This document shows positions 9,207 to 18,770 of a DNA stretch of 64,000 nucleotides, one piece after another. The notes under the pieces were generated by a model. The model saw only the letters and a program-made list of their open reading frames with translations. It was not told the origin of the DNA and searched no databases. The position numbers were made by a program, and so were the translations under genes. The stretch is from Marinobacterium mangrovicola (GTDB taxonomy: Bacteria; Pseudomonadota; Gammaproteobacteria; Pseudomonadales; Balneatricaceae). Numbering within the stretch: the first letter of the stretch is position 1; each line of letters starts with the position of its first letter. The DNA lies in NCBI RefSeq assembly GCF_004339595.1, contig NZ_SMFU01000007.1, positions 1,486,658 through 1,550,657 on the forward strand, given 5' to 3'.

Positions 9207-10298
9207 TCAGCTCAGCTGCGGCGTTGTGCGGGCTACATCAGCGTTCTGCGCCCGGTCGCGCAGCAGATGATCAAGCAGCGTAATCGCCACCATCGCTTCG
9301 GCGATCGGCGTGGCGCGGATGCCTACACAGGGATCGTGCCGTCCTTTTGTGACAACTTCGATAGGCTCGCCCTGCGCGTTGATGCTTTTACCCGGTAAGC
9401 GAAGGCTGGAGGTCGGCTTAAGCGCGATACCCGCAACGATATCCTGACCGGTAGAGATACCACCCAGAATGCCGCCCGCGTGGTTGGACAGGAAGCCCTC
9501 GGGCGTCATCTCGTCACGGTGTTCGGTACCTTTCTGCTCAATAACATCAAAGCCATCGCCGATCTCTACCCCTTTGACCGCATTGATGCTCATCAGACCA
9601 TGCGCAAGCTCAGCATCGAGACGATCGAAAATCGGCTCTCCGAGCCCCACAGGCACACCAGAAGCTACCACATTGATGCGTGCACCGACGGAGTTACCCT
9701 CCTTGCGCAGTGCATCCATGTACTCTTCCAGCTCAGGCACAATCTCCGCATCGGGCGAGAAGAACGGATTGGTATTTACCGCATCCCAGTCGAAACGGCT
9801 CATATCCACTTTCACCGGGCCCAGCTGTGACATATAGCCACGCACCTGCACACCAAACTGTGCCAGCACTTTCTTCGCCACCGCGCCAGCCGCTACACGC
9901 ATGGCAGTCTCGCGGGCAGAGGAGCGACCACCGCCACGATAGTCACGGATCCCGTATTTCTGGGTGTAGGTGTAATCGGCGTGGGCCGGACGGAAGGTAT
10001 CCTTGATGTTGCCGTAATCCTTGGAGCGCTGATCGGTATTCTCAATCAGCAAACCGATCGCGGTACCGGTGGTCTTACCTTCGAAGACGCCAGAAAGAAT
10101 ACGCACCTCATCCGCCTCACGGCGCTGGGTTGTGTGGCGCGAGGTACCGGGCTTACGGCGGTCCAGCTCGACCTGCAGATCCGCTTCGGACAGCTCAACC
10201 CCTGGAGGACAGCCATCAATAATACAGCCCAGTGCAGGGCCATGACTTTCACCAAAGGTGGTCAGGGTAAAAAGTTTACCAATGCTGTTTCCGGACAT
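9207..10298 (-). CDS. aroC: Chorismate synthase
   Basis: Last step of the shikimate pathway: converts 5-enolpyruvylshikimate 3-phosphate to chorismate using reduced FMN. The 363-residue protein starts [20 protein letters not shown], the classic AroC N-terminus. It has the block [29 protein letters not shown] (short parts: [18 protein letters not shown]), then [18 protein letters not shown] and the C-terminal [10 protein letters not shown]. Start, length and motifs are ordinary. It sits 39 bp downstream of prmB on the same strand, an order I also recall from Pseudomonas. Confidence 0.97.
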   Translation of the reverse strand: MSGNSIGKLFTLTTFGESHGPALGCIIDGCPPGVELSEADLQVELDRRKPGTSRHTTQRREADEVRILSGVFEGKTTGTAIGLLIENTDQRSKDYGNIKDTFRPAHADYTYTQKYGIRDYRGGGRSSARETAMRVAAGAVAKKVLAQFGVQVRGYMSQLGPVKVDMSRFDWDAVNTNPFFSPDAEIVPELEEYMDALRKEGNSVGARINVVASGVPVGLGEPIFDRLDAELAHGLMSINAVKGVEIGDGFDVIEQKGTEHRDEMTPEGFLSNHAGGILGGISTGQDIVAGIALKPTSSLRLPGKSINAQGEPIEVVTKGRHDPCVGIRATPIAEAMVAITLLDHLLRDRAQNADVARTTPQLS

Positions 10299-10337
10299 AT
10301 TTTCCTATCCTGCCTGGGGCCGATTACTTAGGCCCGA

Positions 10338-11258
10338 TCAAATACTATCAGCGAACTGGCGCAGTTCAGGCGCCGTTATCGTAAACACACCGTTTCCGCC
10401 TGACTCGAGCTCAACCCACATCAGCGGCAGGTCGGGATACTGCTCCATCAGGTGAACTTCTGAGTTACCTACCTCGATGATCAGCAGACCATCGTCGGTA
10501 AGAAAGTCGGGCGCCTGCCGCAAGATACGGCGGGTAATATCAAGCCCGTCTGGCCCTGAACCCAACGCCAGCTCAGGCTCATGGTGAAACTCGGAAGGCA
10601 TGGTATTGAGATCAGCTTCATCCACATAGGGAGGGTTGCTAACGATCAGGTCATAGCGCGTACCGGCGGCAATGCCGTCAAACAGGTCGCTCTCAACGGC
10701 ATAGACCCTGTCCTGCAGCTGATGACGGGCGATATTTTTTCCCGCCACCTCCAGCGCATCGGCAGAGATGTCAACCAGATCGACCTCCGCCTCAGGAAAC
10801 GCAAAGGCTGCTGCTATACCGATGCATCCGCTCCCGGTACACAGGTCGAGCACACGATCCACCGGGCCCGGACGCAACCAGGGCTCAAAGCTGTTTTCGA
10901 TCAGCTCACCGATGGGCGAACGCGGAATCAATACCCGCTCATCCACATAAAACGGCAACCCCATAAACCAGGCCTCACCGGTGATATAGGGCAGCGGCTT
11001 GCGCTCCTGCACACGCTGACGCAGATACTCCAGCACACGCCGGCGTTCGCTACGCGTGAGGCGTGCGTCCAGCACTTCAGACTGGGTATCCCAGGGTAGA
11101 TGCACCGCGTTTAGTACCAATTGCACCGCCTCGTCCCAGGCATTGTCGGTACCGTGACCGAAAAAAACACCATGCTCGTGAAAAGCACTGAGACTGAAAC
11201 GGATATAATCGCGAATGCTTTCCAGCTCATCGAGTAGAGAAGCTTGATCCAGATTCAT
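10338..11258 (-). CDS. prmB: Ribosomal protein L3 N5-glutamine methyltransferase
   Basis: Methylates a glutamine of ribosomal protein L3 with S-adenosylmethionine during 50S assembly. It has an N-terminal helical domain (residues 1-110), then the SAM-binding motif [16 protein letters not shown] and the catalytic [15 protein letters not shown], whose NPPY is the glutamine/adenine methyltransferase signature. The PrmB-type stretch [19 protein letters not shown] distinguishes it from PrmC. The start is set at the ATG at 11258 (MNLDQASLL), giving 306 residues. The frame stays open upstream to 11474, but that extension runs over the divergent smrB and looks non-coding. Confidence 0.93.
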   Translation of the reverse strand: MNLDQASLLDELESIRDYIRFSLSAFHEHGVFFGHGTDNAWDEAVQLVLNAVHLPWDTQSEVLDARLTRSERRRVLEYLRQRVQERKPLPYITGEAWFMGLPFYVDERVLIPRSPIGELIENSFEPWLRPGPVDRVLDLCTGSGCIGIAAAFAFPEAEVDLVDISADALEVAGKNIARHQLQDRVYAVESDLFDGIAAGTRYDLIVSNPPYVDEADLNTMPSEFHHEPELALGSGPDGLDITRRILRQAPDFLTDDGLLIIEVGNSEVHLMEQYPDLPLMWVELESGGNGVFTITAPELRQFADSI

Positions 11259-11323
11259 TACAGGTCCGATAATGGGAGGCTTAAACAGGCCGCACATGTT
11301 AATTAAATCACGCCCTAAACGCC

Positions 11324-11881
11324 ATGTCTGATAAGCCGCAAAGCAACCCATCCGAGTTTTTCCAGGCCGTAGCCGATGTTTCGCCGCTGCAAAGCGATCG
11401 AGCACAACTGCGAAAAAATCAGAGTCTGCGTAAGCCCAGCGATGAAGCAACCGATTACCGTCGACAGGCTGCACAGCAGGAGCCGGAGGTGTTCGTGGAC
11501 GGGCTGTCGACCACTGCCGTCGAGATCATCGAAACGGAACAGGACCTGCTGTTCGTAGGCCCGGGGATACAGATCCGCGAGATTAAAAAGCTGCGCCGGG
11601 GACATATCCCCTGGCACGCGGGCCTGGACCTGCACGGTTACACGCTGGAAGCCGCGCGCGAGGAGCTGTCACGATTTATCCGCGACAGCAAAAACTCAGG
11701 GATACGCTGTGTTCTGGTCGTACACGGCAAGGCCTATTCTCAGCCAGGACAACCGGCGCTGATTAAATCCCACGTCAACGACTGGCTGCGACAACTGCCT
11801 GCGGTTCTTGCGTTCTGCTCCGCGCAACCAAAGGATGGCGGCACCGGGGCCGTCTATGTCTTATTGAAGCAAAAGCCCTAG
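11324..11881 (+). CDS. smrB: Smr-domain endonuclease SmrB (YfcN-like)
   Basis: Small MutS-related (Smr) domain protein. In E. coli, SmrB cuts mRNA between collided ribosomes. The 185 residues have a charged N-terminal half and a C-terminal Smr domain from about residue 100: [19 protein letters not shown], then [13 protein letters not shown] and the closing [14 protein letters not shown]. The DLHG motif is intact. The usual HGKG is HGKA here, a small change next to a conserved His. It is divergent from prmB. Function in ribosome rescue is inferred from the family. Confidence 0.88.
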   Translation: MSDKPQSNPSEFFQAVADVSPLQSDRAQLRKNQSLRKPSDEATDYRRQAAQQEPEVFVDGLSTTAVEIIETEQDLLFVGPGIQIREIKKLRRGHIPWHAGLDLHGYTLEAAREELSRFIRDSKNSGIRCVLVVHGKAYSQPGQPALIKSHVNDWLRQLPAVLAFCSAQPKDGGTGAVYVLLKQKP

Positions 11882-11970
11882 TACAAAACTGTGTTATCTT
11901 TACCTTCGTGGCCCGATGTCGTAATTTAGCCCACTTTTTTTACAGCGCAACCGAGAGAGATACCTCACCG

Positions 11971-12522
11971 ATGGATTCAGAGATGGAAAACGCCTACGCC
12001 AAGATCATCGAGCGGCTCGGTGAAGATCTGGAACGTGAAGGCCTTAAAGATACGCCGAAACGCGCCGCCAAGGCGATGCAGTTTCTGACCCGCGGCTACC
12101 AGCAGTCACTCGAAGAAGTCGTTAACGGCGCACTTTTCCCGTCCGACAACAGCGAGATGGTGCTGGTCAAGAACATCGAACTCTATTCCATGTGCGAGCA
12201 TCACCTGCTGCCGTTTATCGGTAAGGCCCATGTAGCCTATATTCCCAACGGTCAGGTTGTCGGTCTATCCAAGATTGCGCGTATCGTCGACATGTTCGCC
12301 CGCCGCCTGCAGATCCAGGAAAACATGACCAAGCAGATCGCAGAGGCAATTCAGGAAGTGACCGGCGCCCAGGGCGTTGGCGTCGTGATCGAAGCGAAGC
12401 ATATGTGCATGATGATGCGCGGTGTTGAAAAGCAGAACGGCGAGATGAAGACCTCAATGATGCTGGGGACCTTCCGCTCCAATCCGGCCACCCGGAATGA
12501 ATTCCTTTCCCTTGTTAACTAA
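11971..12522 (+). CDS. folE: GTP cyclohydrolase I
   Basis: Converts GTP to dihydroneopterin triphosphate, the first step to folate/tetrahydrobiopterin-type pterins. The core has [20 protein letters not shown] with the zinc ligands Cys and His, then [20 protein letters not shown] and the C-terminal [11 protein letters not shown] with the other zinc Cys. The ATG at 11971 ([11 protein letters not shown]) is chosen over the GTG at 11908 because GAGAGAGA precedes it and it gives 183 residues, the usual length. An upstream promoter-like TTATCT lies near 11895. Single gene, convergent with the patatin gene. Confidence 0.95.
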   Translation: MDSEMENAYAKIIERLGEDLEREGLKDTPKRAAKAMQFLTRGYQQSLEEVVNGALFPSDNSEMVLVKNIELYSMCEHHLLPFIGKAHVAYIPNGQVVGLSKIARIVDMFARRLQIQENMTKQIAEAIQEVTGAQGVGVVIEAKHMCMMMRGVEKQNGEMKTSMMLGTFRSNPATRNEFLSLVN

Positions 12523-12550
12523 TCAGAGTTAACTGATCAGAGCCAAGTGA

Positions 12551-13438
12551 TCACTGATCGACCGAGTCGAACTCGATACCCGGCTCCAGATCGCCCTGTT
12601 CGAAAGCATCCAGATGACGCCGCGCCATCTCCCGGCCGGCGTCGATCAACGCTTTTGCCCGATGAAATTCATGAAAACCACCTATATCCTTGGGCACACG
12701 GATAACCAGGTCTGGGCTATAGCCAGCGATCTTGTACTTGGTCAGCGCGCTCTGCATCACCTCAATGGTGCTTAGCAGTATTCCGGCCCGACCCAGGTTC
12801 CCCGCCCGCATCTGATTCAACTTCTGATCCTCCAGCTGTTCAGTCGGTAACTGACCGGCCAGCTGTTCAGTCGGTAACTGACCGGCCAGGGATAGTTGCC
12901 TGGCGTTTACATCTACCGCAATAATCAGATCCGCCTGTTGCGCAACTGCTGCAACGATAGGCAAGGGGTTGAGCACGCCACCATCCACCAACAGGCGACC
13001 ACCCTGAACAATCGGGGTCACGATACCGGGAATAGCTACCGAGGCGCGCATGGCAGCAAGCAAACTACCATGCCGAAACCAGATCTCCTTACTGGAATGA
13101 AGATCCGTGGCAATCGCGGTATAACCTATAGGAAGAGACTCGATATCAGGATCACCAATCATCTCACGAATGCGACCAAACACCTTGTCGCCTCGCACGC
13201 TCACATCCCTAAAGCTCAGATCGAGCAGACGTACCACATCAATCCAGCGCAACGTTTCCGCCCAGCGACGATAGTCCTCAAGACCTCCCGCCGCATAGAG
13301 CCCGCCAACAACAGCCCCCATAGAGCAGCCAGACAGACCAACAATACTGTAACCGCGCGCCTCCAGCTCGGCGATCACTCCGATATGAGCATATCCCCTG
13401 GCGCCACCTGCGCCCAACACCAGAGAAACGGTTGCCAT
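12551..13438 (-). CDS. Patatin-like phospholipase (RssA-like)
   Basis: Serine hydrolase of the patatin fold, 295 residues. The oxyanion loop LGAGGARGYAHIGVI is at the N-terminus, the nucleophile box GCSMG near residue 39, and the catalytic Asp in DGGVLNPLP near residue 154, so the Ser-Asp dyad is complete. There is no signal peptide, so it is probably cytosolic or membrane-peripheral. Around residues 180-200 it carries an exact 27-bp tandem duplication that repeats AGQLPTEQL twice in frame. It lies 18 bp downstream of the DUF4892 gene on the same strand. The lipid substrate is unknown. Confidence 0.9.
   Translation of the reverse strand: MATVSLVLGAGGARGYAHIGVIAELEARGYSIVGLSGCSMGAVVGGLYAAGGLEDYRRWAETLRWIDVVRLLDLSFRDVSVRGDKVFGRIREMIGDPDIESLPIGYTAIATDLHSSKEIWFRHGSLLAAMRASVAIPGIVTPIVQGGRLLVDGGVLNPLPIVAAVAQQADLIIAVDVNARQLSLAGQLPTEQLAGQLPTEQLEDQKLNQMRAGNLGRAGILLSTIEVMQSALTKYKIAGYSPDLVIRVPKDIGGFHEFHRAKALIDAGREMARRHLDAFEQGDLEPGIEFDSVDQ
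12834..12887. repeat. Exact 27-bp tandem duplication inside the patatin gene
   Basis: Two identical 27-bp units (12834-12860 and 12861-12887) sit head to tail. Because 27 is a multiple of three, the reading frame is kept and nine residues (AGQLPTEQL) are doubled in a surface-like, Gln/Leu-rich stretch before the last third of the protein. Identity is perfect, which points to a recent slippage or duplication event. Confidence 0.95.
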
Positions 13439-13456
13439 AGCTACATCCTCATCCCC

Positions 13457-14308
13457 TTACAGCGCCGGCACCTGTATCACCACCGCTAACTGCTTGCGAC
13501 CGCCGAGGACCTCTGGTGCCAGCGCGCCGGCACCATAGGCCTGAATCCGGCGTGAATCGATGCCTTCAGCCACCACCTGATCCTTTAACCGACTGGCCAG
13601 CTCGCGAGATTGACGCAGACTCAACTCGATATCGCGCCCCTCCTGATGCAGTACCAGCACCAGATTAAGACCCGGCCTTTCGGTCAGTACCGAAACCAGA
13701 TTCTGAATGGCTCTATCAGGCGCATCCGGCCAACCCGGCAGATCCGCATAGCCCTGCTGCTCCAGCGTCGTGACCCAGCCACTGCTATCTCCAGACTCGT
13801 CCTGGACCCAGTCAAGGTTAAGAAATACCCGGCCATTACCGCGGCGCACGGCATAAACTACCAGATAATCACTGCCTCGCCGGGCAGCCAGATAACGCTG
13901 GGTTTCATCCACGCCATACAAACGAGCCGTTTCGAAAAGATCGTTGGCCCAGATATTACTGGCACCGCACTGGCGACCCTCACATTCGAAGAGGATATCC
14001 GCACCGTTACGCTGCAGCTGATCCCGAAGGCTCCTGAAACCTGTTTCAGGCGTCTCTCCCGAAGGAAGCTGCCAGGTGGTACGTTGCAGCGAACCGGCCA
14101 ACTTAAGCTCCCGGTCGGTGCGGATCAGACCATTGATCTTCAGCACCCTGCCCAACATCACCCGATAATCGGGCGCAGGCATGGCGCGATCCTGCACGAC
14201 ACTGCTTCTCGCCACCGGCTCAAGCCAGTCCGGCGATTCAGCAACAGCCGGCAAGCTCAGGCAAGACAACAGCGCAGCAAGACCATAACCCAAGGTACCT
14301 AATCGCAT
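13457..14308 (-). CDS. Exported DUF4892-type protein
   Basis: A 283-residue exported protein with a signal peptide (MRLGTLGYGLAALLSCLSLPAVAES, cleavage about residue 23). The middle region has WQLPSGETPETGF, LFECEGRQCGASNIWAND and YLVVYAVRRGNGR, which match my recollection of the DUF4892 family. The C-terminal third (LNLVLVLHQEGRD ... LRQSRELASRLKDQVV ... YGAGALAPEV) resembles an OmpA-like fold without the full peptidoglycan-binding signature. It is likely periplasmic or outer-membrane associated. The role is unknown. It overlaps the upstream hydrolase gene by 10 bp, so the two are co-transcribed. Confidence 0.8.
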   Translation of the reverse strand: MRLGTLGYGLAALLSCLSLPAVAESPDWLEPVARSSVVQDRAMPAPDYRVMLGRVLKINGLIRTDRELKLAGSLQRTTWQLPSGETPETGFRSLRDQLQRNGADILFECEGRQCGASNIWANDLFETARLYGVDETQRYLAARRGSDYLVVYAVRRGNGRVFLNLDWVQDESGDSSGWVTTLEQQGYADLPGWPDAPDRAIQNLVSVLTERPGLNLVLVLHQEGRDIELSLRQSRELASRLKDQVVAEGIDSRRIQAYGAGALAPEVLGGRKQLAVVIQVPAL

Positions 14309-15189
14309 ATTTCCGCCTTTTCCCTGAATTCGGTTTTTTCCATACTACGGTAGAACGTCGCGATCGTATCAACCACAGCAGCCAGCGTATCCTCTTCAAG
14401 ATGCGGATGGTGACCACCTTTTATCTCGACGAGACGCACATCTTTCAGCCAATCCAGGCGCCGCATGGATTCCGGCGTTGCGATTCCACCATCCGCAAGA
14501 CACACCAGCACAGGCTGAGCAATCTGCTCAAAAAAGCTTTTGACTTCCGCTTCTGTCAGCCTCGCCACGGAAGGAGCCAGCAAGCGTGGATCGTGGGACC
14601 AGCAATAGCCCCCTTCCTCTCTGACTACCCCCCGACTCACCAGCAACCGAGCAGCAGCCTCGCTAACGGGAAACCTGCCGAAAGTTCTTGCTCGAACCAT
14701 ACGATCCAAATCCTGATAGAGCGACGGAGCCTTAGGCGGCGCCAATCGCCACTCCAGCGCCTTGACCATCTGCAAACGCGCCTCTGCAGGACTCTGGGTC
14801 AGCGGCCCTAACCCTTCCAGCATGACCAGACTTCCTACCCGCTCCGGCAGCACCGCCGCGAGCATCGATAAAATACCGGCCCCCAACGAATGCCCCAGCA
14901 GATGCACCCTGTCGAGCTCCAGAAGATCCAGTGCCGCGTGAAGATCCAGCACATAGTCCCAGATTGCGTACCAGTCGCCCGGCGCACGCCACTCGGACCG
15001 ACCATGCCCGGGTAGATCAAATGCAATTAAGCGAACATCCCCCAGACGCGGCGCCAGCAGAGCGAAACTGGCCGCATTATCCAGCCAGCCATGGCATGCC
15101 AGTATGGTTACCGGCGCCTGGGCCGAACCAAACTCAAGCCCCGCCAGGGTGCGCCCATTTACCTGAATTTTCAGCTCTTTTGGTTTCAT
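14299..15189 (-). CDS. Alpha/beta-fold hydrolase
   Basis: Cytosolic serine hydrolase of the alpha/beta fold. It shows the oxyanion motif ACHGWLDNAASF, the strand AFDLPGHGRSEWR, the nucleophile elbow LLGHSLGAGI, an acid residue near LVCLADGG, and the catalytic His in KGGHHPHLEED, so the triad is complete. The ATG at 15189 (MKPKELKIQVNG) is chosen because AGGGGA sits just upstream; an in-frame ATG at 15219 has no comparable site. It gives 296 residues. It overlaps the DUF4892 gene by 10 bp. An esterase-like role is expected but the substrate cannot be named. Confidence 0.87.
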   Translation of the reverse strand: MKPKELKIQVNGRTLAGLEFGSAQAPVTILACHGWLDNAASFALLAPRLGDVRLIAFDLPGHGRSEWRAPGDWYAIWDYVLDLHAALDLLELDRVHLLGHSLGAGILSMLAAVLPERVGSLVMLEGLGPLTQSPAEARLQMVKALEWRLAPPKAPSLYQDLDRMVRARTFGRFPVSEAAARLLVSRGVVREEGGYCWSHDPRLLAPSVARLTEAEVKSFFEQIAQPVLVCLADGGIATPESMRRLDWLKDVRLVEIKGGHHPHLEEDTLAAVVDTIATFYRSMEKTEFREKAEICD

Positions 15190-15264
15190 CACTTCCCCTA
15201 GTTCTGCTTCCCCAAGCATAACCGATCCGCTAGGATCTCACACTGAAGCCTGCAAGGAGCCTTT

Positions 15265-17079
15265 ATGCCAACCCTGGAACGTACCGCCGGCAACCGCGAC
15301 CAGCGTGTTTTCTTTATCACTTTCACCTTACTGGCGCTTGTCGCCCCCTTTTATTACCAACCCAATATGGGCGGCGAGGGACTGTTCCTGCCTTATAACG
15401 CCAGCATCTGGACTGCAGGCTTGCTGGTATTGGCCTCTGGGGTTATGACACTGATGAACAGTAACCAGGTGGTGATCCCACGGCACACCTGGTTACTGAT
15501 GCTATTCCCTGCGGGTCTGATACTGGGAGGTTTTCTCACCGGTATAGATCGGCCGTCTGAATGGTTGATCCGGCTTGGCGTCATTGCAGGCGGGATGCTG
15601 TTCTGGTTTTTCCTTTTCCAGCACCGCCTCAACCGTCGCCAGATTGATGCCGCCACCTACCTGCTCCTGTCCGGTATCATGCTGCAGGGAATGGTCGGAC
15701 TGATCCAGATGTTGCCGGACAACCCGCTGCAGCAATGGATCCCCTGGGTCTCCGGCAAGACAGCACCTGCAGGCATCTACCAGCAACCTAATCTGCATGC
15801 ATCCATGATGGCCACAGGCCTGGCACTTGCTCTCTACCAAGCCACTACACCGGCTTTTTCCAAGCTGCACTGGCCATTCAAGGCTCTGGTGTTAATGACA
15901 CTATTTCTCTGTGCCTGCAACGTCATGCTCAGCGGTTCACGCGTGGGGCTGATCGGCGGGCTTGTTGCGGTGTTATTTATCCTGGCAGCCCGCTACCGCC
16001 AACTGGCGAACCGCAAACTTATAACCCTTGGGATTGTCGTAACGATCGGCGCGGGCGCGGGCGCCGGTGCCGGCACCGGCATCAACAGCGGCGTGCTTCA
16101 TGCTTTATCAAAGATGGACCGTTTGACTGCCAGCGAAGGTGTCAGCTCCGACGCCAGACCTCATATCTACCGCATCGCATGGCGCAACTTTCTGGAAGCA
16201 CCACTTAAAGGACATGGGATCGGCAGTTTCCAAAGGGAGTTTCAGGATGAGCGCCCTGCGTACTATGCCGAAACACCCAATTACAAACTCGACGACAAAC
16301 GCTTCAGCCACCCGCATAACGAACTGCTGTTCTGGATGATAGAGGGCGGGGTGCTTGCCCTTCTTTCAATAGCCGCCGCTGCCATTGCCGTACTCTGGCA
16401 GCTGGTCCAGATGGGGTGGCAACGCGGCGTCGCCATGGCCGGGCTGCTCATTCCTATAACTCTGCATACCCAGGTCGAACTACCCTTCTACATCTCCAAT
16501 GTGCACTGGTTTGTCTTCCTGTTCGTTCTGTTCCTGGTATTCCATCCCGGCAGCAAAACCAAGACTCTAAATATGAGCAGCTCTGCACGTAGCGTCTGCA
16601 GTGCATCCTCAGTGCTGCTACCCTCGCTACTGGCGGTTTTTCTGACCCACTCCCTGCTCGCCAACGCAGCTCTGGTGCAATACATGCGCAGCAAGGGCGC
16701 CGAGCTTAAACACCTGCAACCGGTACTGGACGATTTCTACTTCCGGGAAATAGGCCAGTTCTATCTGCTGCGCACGCTTCTCTATACCGATATTCACAAC
16801 GGGACCCACAAAAACACACAAGACTTTATCGACTGGGCGGAAAATTTCCTTGCCCAGATTCCGGACAAGCAAACCTATCAGGATCTGGCGAAGGCCTACC
16901 TGCACCAAGGGGAAAAGTCCCAGGCTATAGCCACACTCGATGAAGTACACGCCATCTACCCGGACGACCAGCGCCTGGCGAACTATGCCGAACAGGTAAA
17001 AGCGGGAAAATTCAATTTGGGAAGTGGTGCCAGCGGCGCAGATAACCTAATCCAGCCGCCGGCCAGTCAAGGTCAATAA
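15265..17079 (+). CDS. PglL-type O-oligosaccharyltransferase / Wzy-C ligase family
   Basis: Multi-pass inner-membrane enzyme of 604 residues, with about ten membrane segments before residue 430 and a C-terminal periplasmic domain. The stretch IYQQPNLHASMMATGLALAL (about residue 172) is the PglL-type N-terminal signature. The Wzy-C/O-antigen-ligase block contains LSGSRVGLIGGL, GHGIGSFQREF and the periplasmic-loop motif SHPHNELLFWMIEGG (near residue 351). The C-terminal region with AKAYLHQGEKSQA resembles the polymerase C-terminal domain with TPR-like helices. Protein O-glycosylation (for example of pilin) is more likely than LPS ligation. No acceptor gene or sugar cluster is near. A GAGAGAGAG run lies in one membrane segment. 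Confidence 0.85.
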   Translation: MPTLERTAGNRDQRVFFITFTLLALVAPFYYQPNMGGEGLFLPYNASIWTAGLLVLASGVMTLMNSNQVVIPRHTWLLMLFPAGLILGGFLTGIDRPSEWLIRLGVIAGGMLFWFFLFQHRLNRRQIDAATYLLLSGIMLQGMVGLIQMLPDNPLQQWIPWVSGKTAPAGIYQQPNLHASMMATGLALALYQATTPAFSKLHWPFKALVLMTLFLCACNVMLSGSRVGLIGGLVAVLFILAARYRQLANRKLITLGIVVTIGAGAGAGAGTGINSGVLHALSKMDRLTASEGVSSDARPHIYRIAWRNFLEAPLKGHGIGSFQREFQDERPAYYAETPNYKLDDKRFSHPHNELLFWMIEGGVLALLSIAAAAIAVLWQLVQMGWQRGVAMAGLLIPITLHTQVELPFYISNVHWFVFLFVLFLVFHPGSKTKTLNMSSSARSVCSASSVLLPSLLAVFLTHSLLANAALVQYMRSKGAELKHLQPVLDDFYFREIGQFYLLRTLLYTDIHNGTHKNTQDFIDWAENFLAQIPDKQTYQDLAKAYLHQGEKSQAIATLDEVHAIYPDDQRLANYAEQVKAGKFNLGSGASGADNLIQPPASQGQ

Positions 17080-17476
17080 CCGCCATATCGGCAGGAGAAA
17101 AAGCCCAGGGAGGGGCATGAAAGCCGTCACAGAGCAGCGCGGCGAGTTTTCCAACAAGAGGCTGATGCGCAACCAACAGCAACACATCCACCTCTACTGA
17201 CTCAAGCCTCTCAAGAACAGCCTCAGGGTCGGCGGAAGGAAGCAGCAGATCAGTATGCTGCACCGTTTGCGCCGCTGTCCTTGACCGCATTAATGCAGCG
17301 GTTTGCTGAGCCCTGAGCCAGGGGCTGGCCAAGAGCTCACTCACCTCGGACAACGCCACCAAAACAGCCTGCCCCGGGTGAGACAAGGCCTTACAACCGG
17401 CCTCCGTCAGCGGACGCAAAGGGTCATCATCCCGACCAGGGACAGCCTCAGCATGACGCATCAGCAATAGACGCAT
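17012..17476 (-). CDS. sixA: Phosphohistidine phosphatase SixA
   Basis: Histidine-phosphatase-superfamily enzyme that removes phosphate from phosphohistidine on phosphotransfer proteins (ArcB, PTS in E. coli). The N-terminus LLLMRHAEAVPG carries the RHG-type catalytic His, DPLRPLTEAG follows, and the second catalytic His is in LLVAHQPLVGKL. The 154-residue length is normal. Its 3' end overlaps the tail of the convergent PglL-type gene by 68 bp. It follows gpsA by 39 bp on the same strand, an association also known in Pseudomonas. Confidence 0.92.
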   Translation of the reverse strand: MRLLLMRHAEAVPGRDDDPLRPLTEAGCKALSHPGQAVLVALSEVSELLASPWLRAQQTAALMRSRTAAQTVQHTDLLLPSADPEAVLERLESVEVDVLLLVAHQPLVGKLAALLCDGFHAPPWAFSPADMAVIDLDWPAAGLGYLRRWHHFPN

Positions 17477-17515
17477 AAGCTACCCTGCAGGTTACTAATC
17501 GGGCAAATGGGAGAT

Positions 17516-18538
17516 TTAGTCCCTCGGCAGGACAAACTCCACATCACTGGGCTGTTCATTCATCATCATGCGGCGGGCCACCTCGCTGATGGGCGCATTT
17601 TCGAAAACCACCTGGTAGAGACCATCAACCAGCGGCATGTAGACGTCTTGTTCGGCCGCCTTCTCGCGCACCAGCTTCAGGGTATTAACCCCCTCAGCCA
17701 CCTCACCAAGCGCCTCAACCGCCTGAGCCAGAGTCTTACCCTCACCCAGCGCATAACCGACGCGATAGTTGCGACTCAGCGGTGACATACAGGTAACGAT
17801 CAGATCACCAACCCCGGCAAGCCCCAGGAACGTGAGAGGATTAGCGCCCATGCTGACCGCGAAACGACTCATTTCCGCAAGACTGCGGGTCATCAGCATG
17901 CTTTTGGTATTTTCCCCCATACCAAAGGCTGCACTCAGGCCCGCGGCGATAGCGTAGATATTTTTCAGCGTTCCGCCCAGCTCAACACCGTAAGTATCGC
18001 TACTTGCGTAAACACGGAAATAAGGACTGTGCAGAAGCGCCTGAATACGGTCGCGCAGCTCTTCATCTGCGGAGGCGATAACCGTGCCGGTCAGCTCCCG
18101 GCGCGCAACCTCCTTCGCCAGGTTCGGACCACTCAAAACACCGACCCTGGCCTGAGGTACCTCTGCGGCCAGAATCTCACTCATGAGACTGAAACTACCC
18201 GCCTCAATCCCCTTGGTGGTACTGATCAGCATCTGATGCGGCTTGATCAACGGTTTCACCCGCTGCATCAACTCCCTGACAGCACTGGAAGGTACAGATA
18301 CAAAGATGATATCGACACCGTTGAGAGCCGCTTCAAGATCACTGGTCGCGCGGAGGTTCTCAGACAGCTCATACCCCGGGACGTAACGGGTGTTTTCCCG
18401 CACGGCATTGATCTTCTCGGCCGCCTCCACGTTACGCATCCAGAGGCGCGTTTCCACGCCCTTTTCCGCAACCATGTTGGCAATGACGGTACCGAAGCTA
18501 CCGCCACCCAGTACTGCAACCGGCGCTGTCTCGGTCAT
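17516..18538 (-). CDS. gpsA: NAD(P)-dependent glycerol-3-phosphate dehydrogenase
   Basis: Makes sn-glycerol 3-phosphate from dihydroxyacetone phosphate for phospholipid synthesis. The Rossmann motif [17 protein letters not shown] opens the protein. Later come [26 protein letters not shown], the catalytic-Lys region [17 protein letters not shown], and [19 protein letters not shown]. The 340-residue length is normal. The genes lie in the order small membrane protein - gpsA - sixA on one strand with short gaps (14 and 39 bp), suggesting one operon headed by the RhlB-like helicase. Confidence 0.97.
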   Translation of the reverse strand: MTETAPVAVLGGGSFGTVIANMVAEKGVETRLWMRNVEAAEKINAVRENTRYVPGYELSENLRATSDLEAALNGVDIIFVSVPSSAVRELMQRVKPLIKPHQMLISTTKGIEAGSFSLMSEILAAEVPQARVGVLSGPNLAKEVARRELTGTVIASADEELRDRIQALLHSPYFRVYASSDTYGVELGGTLKNIYAIAAGLSAAFGMGENTKSMLMTRSLAEMSRFAVSMGANPLTFLGLAGVGDLIVTCMSPLSRNYRVGYALGEGKTLAQAVEALGEVAEGVNTLKLVREKAAEQDVYMPLVDGLYQVVFENAPISEVARRMMMNEQPSDVEFVLPRD

Positions 18539-18552
18539 GCCTGTCTCCTTCT

Positions 18553-18756
18553 CTACTCGATCTTGTCCAATAGACGATTGATGCCGTAGAAGGCCAGCTT
18601 CACAACACCAAACGCGACAGCCGCCAATACCGCGAACAACAGGAGCTGACGAATATCGTCGGTGCGCTGATAACCAGCAATACCTACCGCAGCAAAAAAG
18701 GCGCTGGCGATTATCGCCAGCAGATTACTGATTCGCGCCGTACGGTGTCGATCCAC
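18553..18756 (-). CDS. Small two-segment membrane protein
   Basis: A 67-residue protein with two predicted membrane helices (about residues 10-27, [18 protein letters not shown], and 36-58, [20 protein letters not shown]) joined by a short charged turn. The C-terminus NRLLDKIE is charged. I do not recognise the family. It sits between the helicase (14 bp upstream) and gpsA (14 bp downstream) on the same strand with tight spacing, which supports it being a real gene. Function is unknown. Confidence 0.7.
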   Translation of the reverse strand: MDRHRTARISNLLAIIASAFFAAVGIAGYQRTDDIRQLLLFAVLAAVAFGVVKLAFYGINRLLDKIE

Positions 18757-18770
18757 TGACTAGCCTCCGA

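Noticed and set aside
11259-11474. N-terminal extension of prmB
   Set aside because: The extra 72 residues overlap the divergent smrB start and are unlike PrmB; the ATG at 11258 gives the normal protein.
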